From the NCBI GenBank assembly GCA_032334055.1, contig JAUOZS010000001.1:2020501-2084500 (forward strand): 64,000 nucleotides of DNA, given 5' to 3'. A program made the translations under genes and the position numbers. Each line of letters begins with the position of its first letter. The stretch's first letter is position 1. Shown piece by piece: positions 49,148 through 57,938 of the stretch. The notes below the pieces were generated by a model. That model did not search any database and was not told where the DNA came from. It saw only the letters and a program-made list of their open reading frames with translations. Origin of the DNA: Selenomonadales bacterium 4137-cl (lineage in GTDB: Bacteria; Bacillota; Negativicutes; Sporomusales; UBA7701).

Positions 49148-51082
49148 TCAGGCTTCAGCGTGGGGAGCGGCGAGTCGCTTCCGCTTGAGATATTGGAAGA
49201 ATATCAGCGCCGCCATTACGCCGCCGCCGATGGCATCGGTGTAGATGCCCGGTTGGATGAGCATCAGACCGCCCAGGAAGAACAGCACCCGCATTGGGAT
49301 GGATACCGGGGCGAGGATGTAACCGATCATCGCGGTGCTCAGGCCGACCATGCCGACCAGGGCGGTGCAGGTGCTCCACAGTACGGTAACAGCGGTGGCG
49401 TTGATCATCAGCAAGGTCGGGGATAGAACGAAGATGTAGGGTACGACGAAGGCGGCGATGGCCAGCTTGAAAGCGTTGAAGCCGGTGCGCATCGGGTTGC
49501 TGCCGGCGATGCCGGCCCCGGCGAAGGCAGCTAGGGCGACCGGCGGGGTGACGTCGGCGATGATGCCGAAGTAGAAGGCGAACATGTGGGCCGCCAGCAC
49601 GGGGACTCCCATCTGAACCAGCGCCGGGGCGGCGATGGTGGAGGTGATGACGTAGTTGGCGGTGGTGGGTACGCCCATGCCGAGGAGCAGCGAGGTTATC
49701 ATGGTGAAGAACATGGCAGGCAGGAGTTTACCGCCAGCCAGTTCGAGCAGCGCGGATGCGAGCTTGAGCCCGACGCCGGTCTTGGTGACGACGCCGATGA
49801 TGATGCCGGCGGTGGCACAGGCGATGAGTACGCCGAGGACGGCTTTGGCGCCCTTTTCGAGGCCGAGGACGATGTCTTTGGCGCTTATCCTGGTCGCTTT
49901 GCGCAGCAGCGAGGCGCCGATGGCCAGGACAATGGCCCACAGGGCGGCTCTCATGGGCGTGTAGCCGACGACGAGAAGGTAGACGATGACGATGAGCGGG
50001 ATGGCCAGGTGACCGCGTGAGAAGAGCAGTTCTTTGAATTTGGGCAGTTCACTGCGGGGGACGCCCTGCAAACCGTTCTTTTTGGCTTCAAGATGTACGC
50101 CGATCCAGACGCCGCTGTAGTAAAGGAGCGCCGGGATGGCGGCGGCCAGTACCACCTGGACATAGGGAATGCCGATGAATTCGGCCATGAGGAAGGCGGC
50201 TGCGCCCATTACCGGCGGCATGAGCTGGCCGCCGGTGGATGCGGTCGCTTCGACGGCGCCGGCGAATTCGGGCCGGTAGCCCAGTTTCTTCATCATCGGG
50301 ATGGTGAAGCTGCCGGTGCCGGCAACGTTGGCCACCGAGCTGCCCGAGACGGTGCCCATGAGGCCGCTGGAAAGAACGGCGACTTTGGCGGGGCCGCCGC
50401 TGGCCCAGCCGGCGATGGCGTTGGCGATGTCGATGAAGAATTTGCCGAGGCCGGTGGCTTCAAGGTAGGCCCCGAAGAGGATGAAGAGGAAGATGAAGGT
50501 GGACGAAACGCCCAGCGGTATGCCGAAGATGCCTTCGGTGGTATAGAAGAGGTGGTCGATGAGTTCGCCGACGCCAACGCCCCTATGAGCCAGGATGTTG
50601 GGCATGTAGGGTCCGGCGAAGGCGTAGGCGAGGAAGCCTGAAGCGACAATGACCATCGGCCAGCCTACCGCCCTTCTGGCGGCCTCCATGACGAGAATCA
50701 GGCCGGTGACGCCGACGATGATGTCGAGGGTGGTGGGCATAGCGGCGCGGGCGACGAGCTCTTCGTAGAAGATAACGATGTATAGCGGCGCCGCGCCTCC
50801 CAGGATCGCCAGGATGAAGTCCAGCGGGTGAACCTTGTTTCGGGACCAGCTGCTCCGGGTCGGATAGAGGAGAAAGATGAGGACCAGGCCGAAACTAAGA
50901 TGGATCGCGCGCTGCAGCGCGGCGTCCAGCACCCCGAAAACCGCAGTGTACAACTGGAACAGCGAGAAGCAAATGGCGATAGCCATGACTACTTTCGCCA
51001 TCAGTCCTTTTAAGTCTCGCGTGTTGGATTCCCGGTCGTATTTCGCCAGGACTTCTTCAGCGGTAAGGGCTTTTCTCTCCAA
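49148..51082 (-). CDS. TRAP transporter, fused 4TM/12TM permease (TAXI type)
   Basis: 644 residues. The first ~150 residues hold the DctQ-like four-helix part (AIHLSFGLVLIFLLYP, FILAILGGAAPLYIVIFYE) and the rest the DctM part with the conserved GMGVPTTANYVITSTIAAPAL and SGSSVANVAGTGSFTIPMM. This fusion is typical of TAXI-type TRAP systems. Sodium- or proton-coupled uptake of an organic acid is expected. TTG start at 51082 with AAGGAGG upstream. The nearby korDABC suggests a dicarboxylate or 2-oxoglutarate substrate, which is inference. Confidence 0.92.
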   Translation of the reverse strand: MERKALTAEEVLAKYDRESNTRDLKGLMAKVVMAIAICFSLFQLYTAVFGVLDAALQRAIHLSFGLVLIFLLYPTRSSWSRNKVHPLDFILAILGGAAPLYIVIFYEELVARAAMPTTLDIIVGVTGLILVMEAARRAVGWPMVIVASGFLAYAFAGPYMPNILAHRGVGVGELIDHLFYTTEGIFGIPLGVSSTFIFLFILFGAYLEATGLGKFFIDIANAIAGWASGGPAKVAVLSSGLMGTVSGSSVANVAGTGSFTIPMMKKLGYRPEFAGAVEATASTGGQLMPPVMGAAAFLMAEFIGIPYVQVVLAAAIPALLYYSGVWIGVHLEAKKNGLQGVPRSELPKFKELLFSRGHLAIPLIVIVYLLVVGYTPMRAALWAIVLAIGASLLRKATRISAKDIVLGLEKGAKAVLGVLIACATAGIIIGVVTKTGVGLKLASALLELAGGKLLPAMFFTMITSLLLGMGVPTTANYVITSTIAAPALVQMGVPVLAAHMFAFYFGIIADVTPPVALAAFAGAGIAGSNPMRTGFNAFKLAIAAFVVPYIFVLSPTLLMINATAVTVLWSTCTALVGMVGLSTAMIGYILAPVSIPMRVLFFLGGLMLIQPGIYTDAIGGGVMAALIFFQYLKRKRLAAPHAEA

Positions 51083-51114
51083 CTTGAGCCGCCTCCTTTC
51101 GGGTAATGAATGAG

Positions 51115-51636
51115 TCAGTCGTTACGAAGCCAACGGTAGTAGTAAGGTTTGACCCTGATGGTGACAAAAGCTCCTCCCTTATGGAAGGCGTATAGGGGAA
51201 CGACGCGGTTGTGCACTTCGAGCACAAGTCCCGCAATCGGCCCGGCATGGACGGAGACTTTGTCGAAGCGGCGGTTCATGCCGGTAATGATGAAGTCGTT
51301 GCCTTGCCGGATGAATTTCCCCTCGCCGGGCAGGAAGGGAAGCCCTACCCCATAGGTCTGGTAGACCGTAGACTCAAGGATAAGTTCGTCGGCGGCCGCG
51401 ATGACGAAGTTTTCCGCCACAGGCGTTTTTTGTACGGAGTGAGTGTATTTTAAGCTAAAGGTATCTCCCTTGCTGACGAGGATGGTCTCTGTTTTTCCCT
51501 GGTCTGTCTCGATGAACATGCAAAGCCTCGTCGCCAGAAACAGGCCTCCGACTATCAAGCCCGCCACCAGGCAGGAGACGCCCAGCAAGGTTGTCGTTCT
51601 GATGCCGGCCAACCGGCCTTTCATGCGCTCGAACAT
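51115..51636 (-). CDS. DUF1850 protein associated with the TAXI-TRAP transporter
   Basis: 173 residues with one N-terminal membrane helix (LLGVSCLVAGLIVGGLFLA) and an outside beta-rich domain. The family pattern FSLKYTHSVQKTPVAENFVI with its Ser/His/Lys and YQTYGVGLPFLPGEGKFI is seen in DUF1850 proteins, which occur beside TAXI-TRAP permeases. Function unknown. GGAG before ATG 51636. Lies between the binding protein and permease genes. Confidence 0.82.
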   Translation of the reverse strand: MFERMKGRLAGIRTTTLLGVSCLVAGLIVGGLFLATRLCMFIETDQGKTETILVSKGDTFSLKYTHSVQKTPVAENFVIAAADELILESTVYQTYGVGLPFLPGEGKFIRQGNDFIITGMNRRFDKVSVHAGPIAGLVLEVHNRVVPLYAFHKGGAFVTIRVKPYYYRWLRND

Positions 51637-51725
51637 TTTACAACTCCAGTCTGCCAGAAAAAGCCGGGAATCGGAAAGACCCGATCCCCGGCACGCTAAC
51701 TATTGGTCTCGAACCGACGAGAGGT

Positions 51726-52697
51726 TTATTTCTCTTTGAAGAATTTTTCAGCGCCGGGGTGCAGTTTAACGGACATGCCGTTCTGGGCGGTCGCCTTGGT
51801 GATCTTCGCGCCTACGGCATGAGCGGCCTTGATGCGATCAAGGTTGCTGTAGATGGCCTTGGTGATGGCGTACACGTTGTCGGCGCTCATTTTGTCGGCA
51901 ACGACGAGCATAGCCTGGACGGCCACGGCGTCAGCCTCGGCGGCGCCCTGGTAGGTGTTGGCGGGAATCTTGATCTTGGTGTAGAAGGGGTACTTCTTGA
52001 TCAGGGAGTCGGCTTTGGCAGCCTCGATGGGAACGAGAACGACTTTGTTCTGGACGGCGATGTCCTGGATGGCGGCGGTCGGGAAGCCGGCGGTTACGAA
52101 GGCGACGTCGACGTTGCCGTCTTTCAGGCCGCTGGCGGCTTCACCGAAGGACAGGTACTGGACTTTGATGTCGTTGTAGGTGATGCCGTACTGTTCGAGG
52201 ATCTGGCGGGCGTTGGCTTCGGTTCCCGATCCGCGGGCGCCGACGGCGACGCGCTTGCCTTTAAGATCGGCGATCGTCTTGATGCCGCTTTTTTCGAGGG
52301 CGACTATCTGGATGGTTTCCGGGTAAAGGGTGGCGATGCCTTTGAAATTCTCGACCTTCTTGTCCTTGAACATTTCGGTGCCGGTCGAGGCATAGTAGGC
52401 GATGTCGTTCTGGATCAGCGCAAGGTCAACCTTGCCGTCCTTGAGCATGTTGACGTTGGCCACCGATGCTCCGGTGCTCTGGGCGCTGGCGTTGGCGCCG
52501 GGAACGTTTTTGTTGATGATTTCCGCCATGGCGCCGCCCAACGGGAAGTAGGTTCCCGCAGTGCCGCCGGTGGCGATGTTGATGAATTTCTGCGCGGCCG
52601 GTTTCGCCTGCTCTTTCTTGGCGTCACCGCCGCCGCAGCCGGCGATCAGACCGGCAACCATGATGATGACTACCAGGATCGCAAGAGTCTTTTTCAT
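51726..52697 (-). CDS. TAXI family TRAP transporter solute-binding lipoprotein
   Basis: 323 residues. Lipoprotein signal with lipobox LIAGC (Cys21), then the TAXI fold: FINIATGGTAGTYFPLGGAMAEI, the family's SAQSTGASVANVNML, and KRVAVGARGSGTEANARQIL. It captures the substrate outside the cell membrane and delivers it to the fused permease. GAGGAGGGG before ATG 52697. First large gene of the TRAP operon. Confidence 0.93.
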   Translation of the reverse strand: MKKTLAILVVIIMVAGLIAGCGGGDAKKEQAKPAAQKFINIATGGTAGTYFPLGGAMAEIINKNVPGANASAQSTGASVANVNMLKDGKVDLALIQNDIAYYASTGTEMFKDKKVENFKGIATLYPETIQIVALEKSGIKTIADLKGKRVAVGARGSGTEANARQILEQYGITYNDIKVQYLSFGEAASGLKDGNVDVAFVTAGFPTAAIQDIAVQNKVVLVPIEAAKADSLIKKYPFYTKIKIPANTYQGAAEADAVAVQAMLVVADKMSADNVYAITKAIYSNLDRIKAAHAVGAKITKATAQNGMSVKLHPGAEKFFKEK

Positions 52698-52940
52698 TTT
52701 TTCCCCTCCTCAGTAGATTTGTGGTTAACACAAATAGTTTTTCGATGTGAAACGAGGTTTTCCTGCTGGGCTGTGATAGCCAGATCGCGGAAATACGCCG
52801 TTTTGGGCCTACAATACAGAATCATTCAAAAAAAAACATAATCCTTCCCGCGCAGACGGGGTTTATGGTGTTGGCTGCTTGACCGCGTTTTCGATGCGAA
52901 ACAGTTCCTGGAAGCAAACAATGTGCGCGTCAGGCGGGCA

Positions 52941-53093
52941 TCAGTGCTCGGGGGTGCTGGCGCCGCGTTTGTGGACGTAGTACATTACCGCGAGCCAGAC
53001 GATAAAACCCGGTCCGGCCACAACGGGGTTGATCAGCAGACATAAAATAAAGGCTATTATTATCGGCCAGATGCTGATACGGATCAGTTCCAT
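52941..53093 (-). CDS. small single- or double-pass membrane protein (50 aa)
   Basis: ATG at 53093 behind a strong GGGAGGTGAAAGA site, stop TGA at 52941-52943. MELIRISIWPIIIAFILCLL begins one hydrophobic helix and a second follows (VVAGPGFIVWLAVMYYV), ending with a charged tail HKRGASTPEH. Lies 243 bases before the TAXI binding protein on the same strand, so it may be the first gene of the TRAP transcript. No family recognised. The 52698-52940 gap shows nothing else. Confidence 0.55.
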   Translation of the reverse strand: MELIRISIWPIIIAFILCLLINPVVAGPGFIVWLAVMYYVHKRGASTPEH

Positions 53094-53164
53094 TCTTTCA
53101 CCTCCCGCCCGGTCCGCAATTTACTAGTATTATGGCCGCGTGCCGACCATAATAAACTGCGGAG

Positions 53165-53194
53165 TTGGGGACGGGCGGGGGAAAATGGTATAAT
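53165..53194 (+). promoter_or_regulatory. promoter of the 53233 gene
   Basis: TTGGGG (53165-53170) and a perfect TATAAT (53189-53194) with an 18-base spacer, about 40 bases before the start codon. Confidence 0.55.
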
Positions 53195-53232
53195 GGTCGT
53201 ATTATCACGAGACGATGGAAAGGACGTGCAAA

Positions 53233-53592
53233 ATGGAGGGTTCCAATACCGGTTGGAGCATCAGGCTTGCCCGAACGTTATGGTTCAATACTTACCGCGC
53301 TTTGGTGGAGGACGCCGCCGGCGAATACGTGGCCACGCTGAGACTTATTCCCGCCATCCCCCTGGACCGCGGCAGCGTGCCCGAAGACGCGCCGGTTGTC
53401 GATCCGTACGTGCTGGTGGTGGTGGAGGACGCGGTCTTCGCCGAGGAGGAACTGGTCAATTTCGAGGGGCAGGTAGCCGGCCTGCTGCTGGAGAAGATGG
53501 CCCAGCCCGATTTCAACCCCGCCTTCTGCCAGTTCGCCTACCCCTCCGCGCCCCGGGGCGCAGGGCCGCAGGTGATGGAACTGGGAAGCTAA
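53233..53592 (+). CDS. hypothetical protein
   Basis: 119 residues from the ATG at 53233 (AAAGGACG upstream); an in-frame ATG at 53215 would add six. Soluble, acidic, no signal. Contains LPAIPLDRGSVPEDAPVV-like proline-rich middle and VVVEDAVFAEEELVNFEG. No family recognised. Own promoter and terminator make it a convincing single-gene unit. Confidence 0.6.
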   Translation: MEGSNTGWSIRLARTLWFNTYRALVEDAAGEYVATLRLIPAIPLDRGSVPEDAPVVDPYVLVVVEDAVFAEEELVNFEGQVAGLLLEKMAQPDFNPAFCQFAYPSAPRGAGPQVMELGS

Positions 53593-53600
53593 GAAGAAAC

Positions 53601-53630
53601 AAAAAGAGTGCCGTAAAGGCACTCTTTAAT
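53601..53630. terminator. terminator after the hypothetical gene
   Basis: Stem AAAGAGTGCC/GGCACTCTTT with loop GTAAA, nine bases after the stop. Confidence 0.8.
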
Positions 53631-53647
53631 TCTCTATGGATTGCGCT

Positions 53648-53769
53648 GCGGACGTTCAGAAGCGTCCAGATGCTAGGCACGACGAGGCTTGCGCCGCGCC
53701 GCGTACTCGGACGTACGCAAGCAAGCAAATGAGTCGTAACGACGCAGATGGATGCTTATCAACGTCCGC
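53648..53769 (-). repeat. 3'-hairpin repeat copy 7 (overlaps GT39 stop)
   Basis: 122 bp. Arms GCGGACGTT (53648-53656) and AACGTCCGC (53761-53769) pair. Half-sites CCAGATGCTAGGC and AACGACGCAGATGG and the palindrome GCGTACTCGGACGTACGC are present. The TGA of the downstream-strand glycosyltransferase (53759-53761) belongs to the arm motif GTTGATAAGC. Confidence 0.85.
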
Positions 53770-55306
53770 TCTCTTTTTTGTATACGGCTATGCGGGGGAA
53801 GGAGGCGATCTTGGTGTACCCCGGCATCGCCTCCCCTCCCCTGCCGACGAGGAGGTAGACCTCCGACAGACCGGCGGTGCGGGCGGCAAAAGCGGCGGTC
53901 GTTTCTGCTGGCATGGTGTATTTGCCTGCCCAGACGCTTGCGGGTGGAGTGACGGTTTCGACAAGGCGGGGAATGGCGTAGCCGCTGTAGAATACGGCGG
54001 AGGTGTGATAGTCGCCGACGGCTCCTACGACGGCTCCCTTGGCGGGCAGGACGGCGGCGGCTTCTTTGGCCGAGCGGGCCGCAGCCATCGGGATAAGCAC
54101 CTGATAAATCATCAACAGGCTGACGACGACGACGGCGGCTCCGGCGGCCAGCGGCTGAAAGAAGGCCTCGCCCCGGTAACCCAGCCACAGTACCGCGGCC
54201 GCGCCGGCCACGGCGGTGAGTTGAAGCGGCCACCAGGCGGCCGCCGGCAGCCACGCCCCGCCGGCGGCGAAAGCCGCCAGCAACAGGACGGCTGGCAGGG
54301 AGAGCCACAGCAGGGCCCGCGGCCGCTGGGCCTGCATCTCGTCCAGTTCTCGCGCCACCAGGAGGGCGGCGGGGAAAAGGGCGGGAAATACGTAGGTCAG
54401 GTATTTGGTGGCCATAAGGGTGTAGAAGGCGATGAAGACGCCTATCCAAACGGCCAGAAACGCAAAATGCGGCCGTTTCCGCCCCGTCCAGAGCGTGCGG
54501 AGGAAGACGCCCGTCCACGGCAGCAGACTCACGGGAAAAAGGATGAGGTAGTAGTAGAAGACGTTGTCCTGGGGGTGCTCGGAGACGGTGGCGCGAAGAT
54601 AGTTGTGGAGGCCGAGGAAGGTGTCGACGAAGTCGCGGCCGTGGGCAACGTACATCGCGAGGTACCAGGGGGCGGCGACGACGAGGAATATCGCCGCGCC
54701 GGAGAAGATGCGCAGCCGCTTGAAGAGCTCCCAGCGGCGGGCTAGGATAAGATGGACGAAGACGACGAGTGCCGGCATGACGAGGCCTACGGGGCCTTTG
54801 GTCAGGACGGACAGGCCGGCGGCGGCGTAGGCGGGGATGAACCAGCCCCTCCCCTCCCCTTTCAGGCCAAGGTAGAACGATGCCAGGCTGACGCTGGTGA
54901 AAAAGAACAGGACGGCATCGGTGATGACCATCCTGGCGATTACCCAGAATTCCAGCGAGGTGCCCAGGACGACGGCGGCAAGAAGGCCGGCCTGGCGACT
55001 GCCGTAAAGGCGGACAGCGAACCAGCAGGCGAAACCGACGCCGGCGGCGCTGAAAAGGGCAGCCGGGAAACGCGCCGCGAACTCGCCCACGCCGAAGACG
55101 GCGTAGCTGGCGGCGATAAGCCAGTAGATCATGGCCGGCTTGTCGAACCAGTACTGTCCGTAAATGCTGGGGGAAAGCCAGTCGCCGCTCATGAGCATTT
55201 CCTTGGCGGTGAGGGCGTAGTTGGCTTCTACGGGATCTGTTATGGGGATGTGGCCGCTGAGCGGCAGGAAGAGCGCCAGCGCGGCCAGGAAAACAAGCAG
55301 GGGCAT
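53759..55306 (-). CDS. GT39-family membrane glycosyltransferase (ArnT/PMT-like), copy A
   Basis: 515 residues, about 11-12 helices. Belongs to the dolichyl/undecaprenyl-phosphate-sugar glycosyltransferases. The first periplasmic loop has PITDPVEANYALTAKEMLMSGDW, with the acidic catalytic residue, and FDKPAMIYWL; SVLTKGPVGLVMPA is also conserved. Transfers a sugar from a polyprenyl phosphate to an outer-face acceptor (lipid A, glycan or protein). Follows a paralogous gene by 16 bases. Its stop codon lies in repeat copy 7. Confidence 0.88.
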   Translation of the reverse strand: MPLLVFLAALALFLPLSGHIPITDPVEANYALTAKEMLMSGDWLSPSIYGQYWFDKPAMIYWLIAASYAVFGVGEFAARFPAALFSAAGVGFACWFAVRLYGSRQAGLLAAVVLGTSLEFWVIARMVITDAVLFFFTSVSLASFYLGLKGEGRGWFIPAYAAAGLSVLTKGPVGLVMPALVVFVHLILARRWELFKRLRIFSGAAIFLVVAAPWYLAMYVAHGRDFVDTFLGLHNYLRATVSEHPQDNVFYYYLILFPVSLLPWTGVFLRTLWTGRKRPHFAFLAVWIGVFIAFYTLMATKYLTYVFPALFPAALLVARELDEMQAQRPRALLWLSLPAVLLLAAFAAGGAWLPAAAWWPLQLTAVAGAAAVLWLGYRGEAFFQPLAAGAAVVVVSLLMIYQVLIPMAAARSAKEAAAVLPAKGAVVGAVGDYHTSAVFYSGYAIPRLVETVTPPASVWAGKYTMPAETTAAFAARTAGLSEVYLLVGRGGEAMPGYTKIASFPRIAVYKKESGR

Positions 55307-55322
55307 TGTCTGGTCCTTTCTG

Positions 55323-56855
55323 TCACTGCTTGACGATCAGCAGCTTTTCGTCGGCGGTCGCCAATACCTTGAGCTTGCGTTTATCGGCTTCGGGCAGCCA
55401 TTCCCAGTCGGCCGGACGGACGACGAAATAAGCCTTGCCGGGAGTTTTCCAGTGGTCGGGGGTGAGTTCCGTGCCATAGACGCCGGCATAGAAGGAGAAG
55501 CCGGGGCGAAGGAATTTGACCACATACACGGGCGATTTGCCGTCATAGTGTGCGGTGAAGGCCTTGGCGAGGTCGCGGGTGTGAAAGGCCGGCGCGGCCG
55601 GAGGGAAAAGCAGCGACATGAGAATGACGACGAATACGGCCATGCCGGCTATTTGCAGCCAGAAGGCCCGTTCCGTTTCCCGCCTGGCGACGAAGAACCA
55701 TGTCCCGATGATCATGACGACGAAGACGGCGGCCGTGAGATAGGCACCCGGCAGGAGGGCCGGCATGGCCTGGCGGGCGCCGTAAACGGCGCCCGCGGCG
55801 AACAGGCCGCCGAGGACTGTGAAGAGGAGCGGCCAGGCGAACGGACGGGCGTTGCGTCTCCGGGCGGCCAGGCGGTCGATGTACCAGCCGGCGACCATGG
55901 CGAGCGGCGGGTACATTGGCAGGATGTAGGATACGAGTTTGGTCCGCGAGGCGGTGAAGAACAGGAAGATGAAGGCCGCCCAGATGATGAGGAAGAGCAA
56001 TGGCCGGCCGTGCTGAGGCTGGCTGTCGGTCAGGGCCGCCCAGACGGACTGGATCACGATCGCCGTCCATGGCATGAAGCCGATAATGAAGACGGGGATG
56101 AAGTAGTACCACAGCACCCCTTCGGGATGCTCGGGGCTGGTAAACCGGGTAATGTTGTGAAAACCAAGGAAGGTGTCGACGAAGGCGTTGCCGTGGATGG
56201 CGTACATAGCTATGTACCAGGGCAGGCCGGCCAGGGCGAAGAGGACGATCCCGGCCGGTATCTTCATTTCCCTGAGCAGGTGGAAACTGCGGGTCAGGAG
56301 CATGTAGATAAAGATTATCGCACCCGGGAAGAGGAAGCCCACCGGCCCCTTGGTGACGGTGGCCAGTCCGGCGCAGATGTAAAACAGGTAGTAGCGTTTT
56401 TCGAGGAAGGCGAGCAGGGCAACGGTCAGGAAAAGGTTGAGGGTGATGTCGGTGACGGCCGCCTTGCCGAGGTAAAAGTATTCTATGCTGGTGACGAGGA
56501 TAAGGGCGCCAGCCAGGCCGGCGCGGTTCCCGAACATCCGGGATGAGGCGGAGTAGACGTAGAGGGCGCAGAGGATGGCAAGCACGGCGGACGGAAGGCG
56601 GGCGGCGAATTCGCTGACGCCGAACAGCTTGAAGGAGGCGGCCACAAGCCAGTAGTACATCGGCGGCTTGTCGTACCAGTATTCGCCGTAGATGCGCGGC
56701 GATACGAAGTCGTTGTGGCTGAGCATCTCTTTGGCGGTTTCGGCGTAAACCGGCTCGTCCGGGTCGAGGAGGGGTATGCCGCCGAGGTTGTAGAACATGA
56801 CGAAGGCGGCGATAAGGATGATGAGTATCGTTCCGAAGCTGATCCTATCCGTCAT
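55323..56855 (-). CDS. GT39-family membrane glycosyltransferase (ArnT/PMT-like), copy B
   Basis: 510 residues, paralogue of the gene behind it. LLDPDEPVYAETAKEMLSHNDF holds the catalytic acidic pair in loop 1, followed by YDKPPMYYWLVAASF and AGLATVTKGPVGFLFPGAI. About 11 helices then a roughly 80-residue outer domain. Preceded 16 bases upstream by an NDP-sugar epimerase. Two paralogues in one operon suggests two acceptors or two sugar donors. Confidence 0.88.
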   Translation of the reverse strand: MTDRISFGTILIILIAAFVMFYNLGGIPLLDPDEPVYAETAKEMLSHNDFVSPRIYGEYWYDKPPMYYWLVAASFKLFGVSEFAARLPSAVLAILCALYVYSASSRMFGNRAGLAGALILVTSIEYFYLGKAAVTDITLNLFLTVALLAFLEKRYYLFYICAGLATVTKGPVGFLFPGAIIFIYMLLTRSFHLLREMKIPAGIVLFALAGLPWYIAMYAIHGNAFVDTFLGFHNITRFTSPEHPEGVLWYYFIPVFIIGFMPWTAIVIQSVWAALTDSQPQHGRPLLFLIIWAAFIFLFFTASRTKLVSYILPMYPPLAMVAGWYIDRLAARRRNARPFAWPLLFTVLGGLFAAGAVYGARQAMPALLPGAYLTAAVFVVMIIGTWFFVARRETERAFWLQIAGMAVFVVILMSLLFPPAAPAFHTRDLAKAFTAHYDGKSPVYVVKFLRPGFSFYAGVYGTELTPDHWKTPGKAYFVVRPADWEWLPEADKRKLKVLATADEKLLIVKQ

Positions 56856-56871
56856 AATTACCTCCGCTTAA

Positions 56872-57798
56872 TCAGGATGACGGGTTGCCCGCCAGCGAGC
56901 GGTAGGTCGCGGCCAGGCCCTCCATGAGCGGCGTCCGCGGCTGCCACGACAAGGCCTGCACAGCGGCGCGGTTGTCGAGGCAGGAACGGTAAATGTCCCC
57001 TTCCCGCGGCGGCTGGCGACGGACGGCCGTTTCCCGCCCGGATACCTTCGCCATTAGGGCGGCCAATTCGCTGACACTTATTTCCGTGCCTGTGCCGATA
57101 TTATACACGGCGTTGGCGGCCGGTGATACGAGAGCCCGCCAGTTAGCCTCGGCGACGTCGCCAGCGTAGATGAAATCGCGGGTCTGGCCGCCGTCGCCGA
57201 AGATGTCGAGCGGTTGACCGGCGGCGATGCGACGGGTGAAGATGCTGACGACCCCGCCTTCGCCGGCGTCGCCCTGGCGTTCGCCGTAGACGTTGGCGTA
57301 GCGGAGGATTACGTAGTCGAGGGCGAAGACTTCCCGGTACAGCCGGAGATAGTTTTCCGCCGTGACTTTGCTCAGTCCGTAGAACGAGAAGGGCTGCACG
57401 GGCGTTTCCTCGACGATGGGGACGGCTGTGGCTGCGCCGTAAACGGCGGCGGTGGAGGCGAATACCACTCTTTTGACGCCGGTGGTGCGGGCAGCTTCAA
57501 GGACGTTGACGGTGCCGAGGACGTTGACGGCGCAGTCGAACGCCGGGGCGGCCAGAGATTTCGGTACAGCCGTCTGGGCGGCTAGGTGGATGACGAAGTC
57601 GAACTGTTCGGCGGCGAACAGCGGCCCAAGGTCGTCCTTGGCGATGTCCAGTCTCACGAGGCGCGCTGCCGGGTTTACGTTGGCCGCAAGGCCGGTGCTG
57701 AGGTCGTCGACGGCGACGACGGCGCAGTCTTTGGCCAGCAAGTTGTCCACGATGTGGGAGCCGATGAAGCCGGCCCCGCCGGTGACAAGAACTTTCAC
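56872..57798 (-). CDS. NAD-dependent epimerase/dehydratase (UDP-glucose 4-epimerase-like)
   Basis: 308-residue extended SDR. Cofactor motif VTGGAGFIGSHIVDNLL, DDLSTG, catalytic Ser in VVFASTAAVYG and Tyr/Lys in SFYGLSKVTAENYLRLY, RYANVYGERQ and GDGGQTRDFIYAGDVA. Probably converts an NDP-sugar used by the glycosyltransferases of the same operon. GAGGGCTCCC before ATG 57798. Confidence 0.9.
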   Translation of the reverse strand: MKVLVTGGAGFIGSHIVDNLLAKDCAVVAVDDLSTGLAANVNPAARLVRLDIAKDDLGPLFAAEQFDFVIHLAAQTAVPKSLAAPAFDCAVNVLGTVNVLEAARTTGVKRVVFASTAAVYGAATAVPIVEETPVQPFSFYGLSKVTAENYLRLYREVFALDYVILRYANVYGERQGDAGEGGVVSIFTRRIAAGQPLDIFGDGGQTRDFIYAGDVAEANWRALVSPAANAVYNIGTGTEISVSELAALMAKVSGRETAVRRQPPREGDIYRSCLDNRAAVQALSWQPRTPLMEGLAATYRSLAGNPSS

Positions 57799-57852
57799 GG
57801 GAGCCCTCCTATGTAGGTGATATCTTTAAAATGAATCGTTTCTTTTATACTA

Positions 57853-57938
57853 GGCCGTTCAGAATGCTCTGACTTGTTTGCGTACGTCGAGCGGACCAGC
57901 CGAGGAGCAACAACGCAGCGGGGCGCTTATCAACGGCC
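57853..57938 (-). repeat. 3'-hairpin repeat copy 8 (overlaps flippase-like gene stop)
   Basis: 86 bp shortened copy. Arms GGCCGTT (57853-57859) and AACGGCC (57932-57938) pair, right half-site GAGGAGCAACAACGCAGCGGGG is kept, the left half-site is degenerate and the centre has TTGCGTACG. The stop TGA (57930-57932) of the membrane gene is in GTTGATAAGC. Confidence 0.75.

Noticed and set aside
48709..49244. Small plus-strand frames in the kor-TRAP gap
   Set aside because: They cross the two palindromes and the hairpin, have no ribosome sites and end inside the permease gene.
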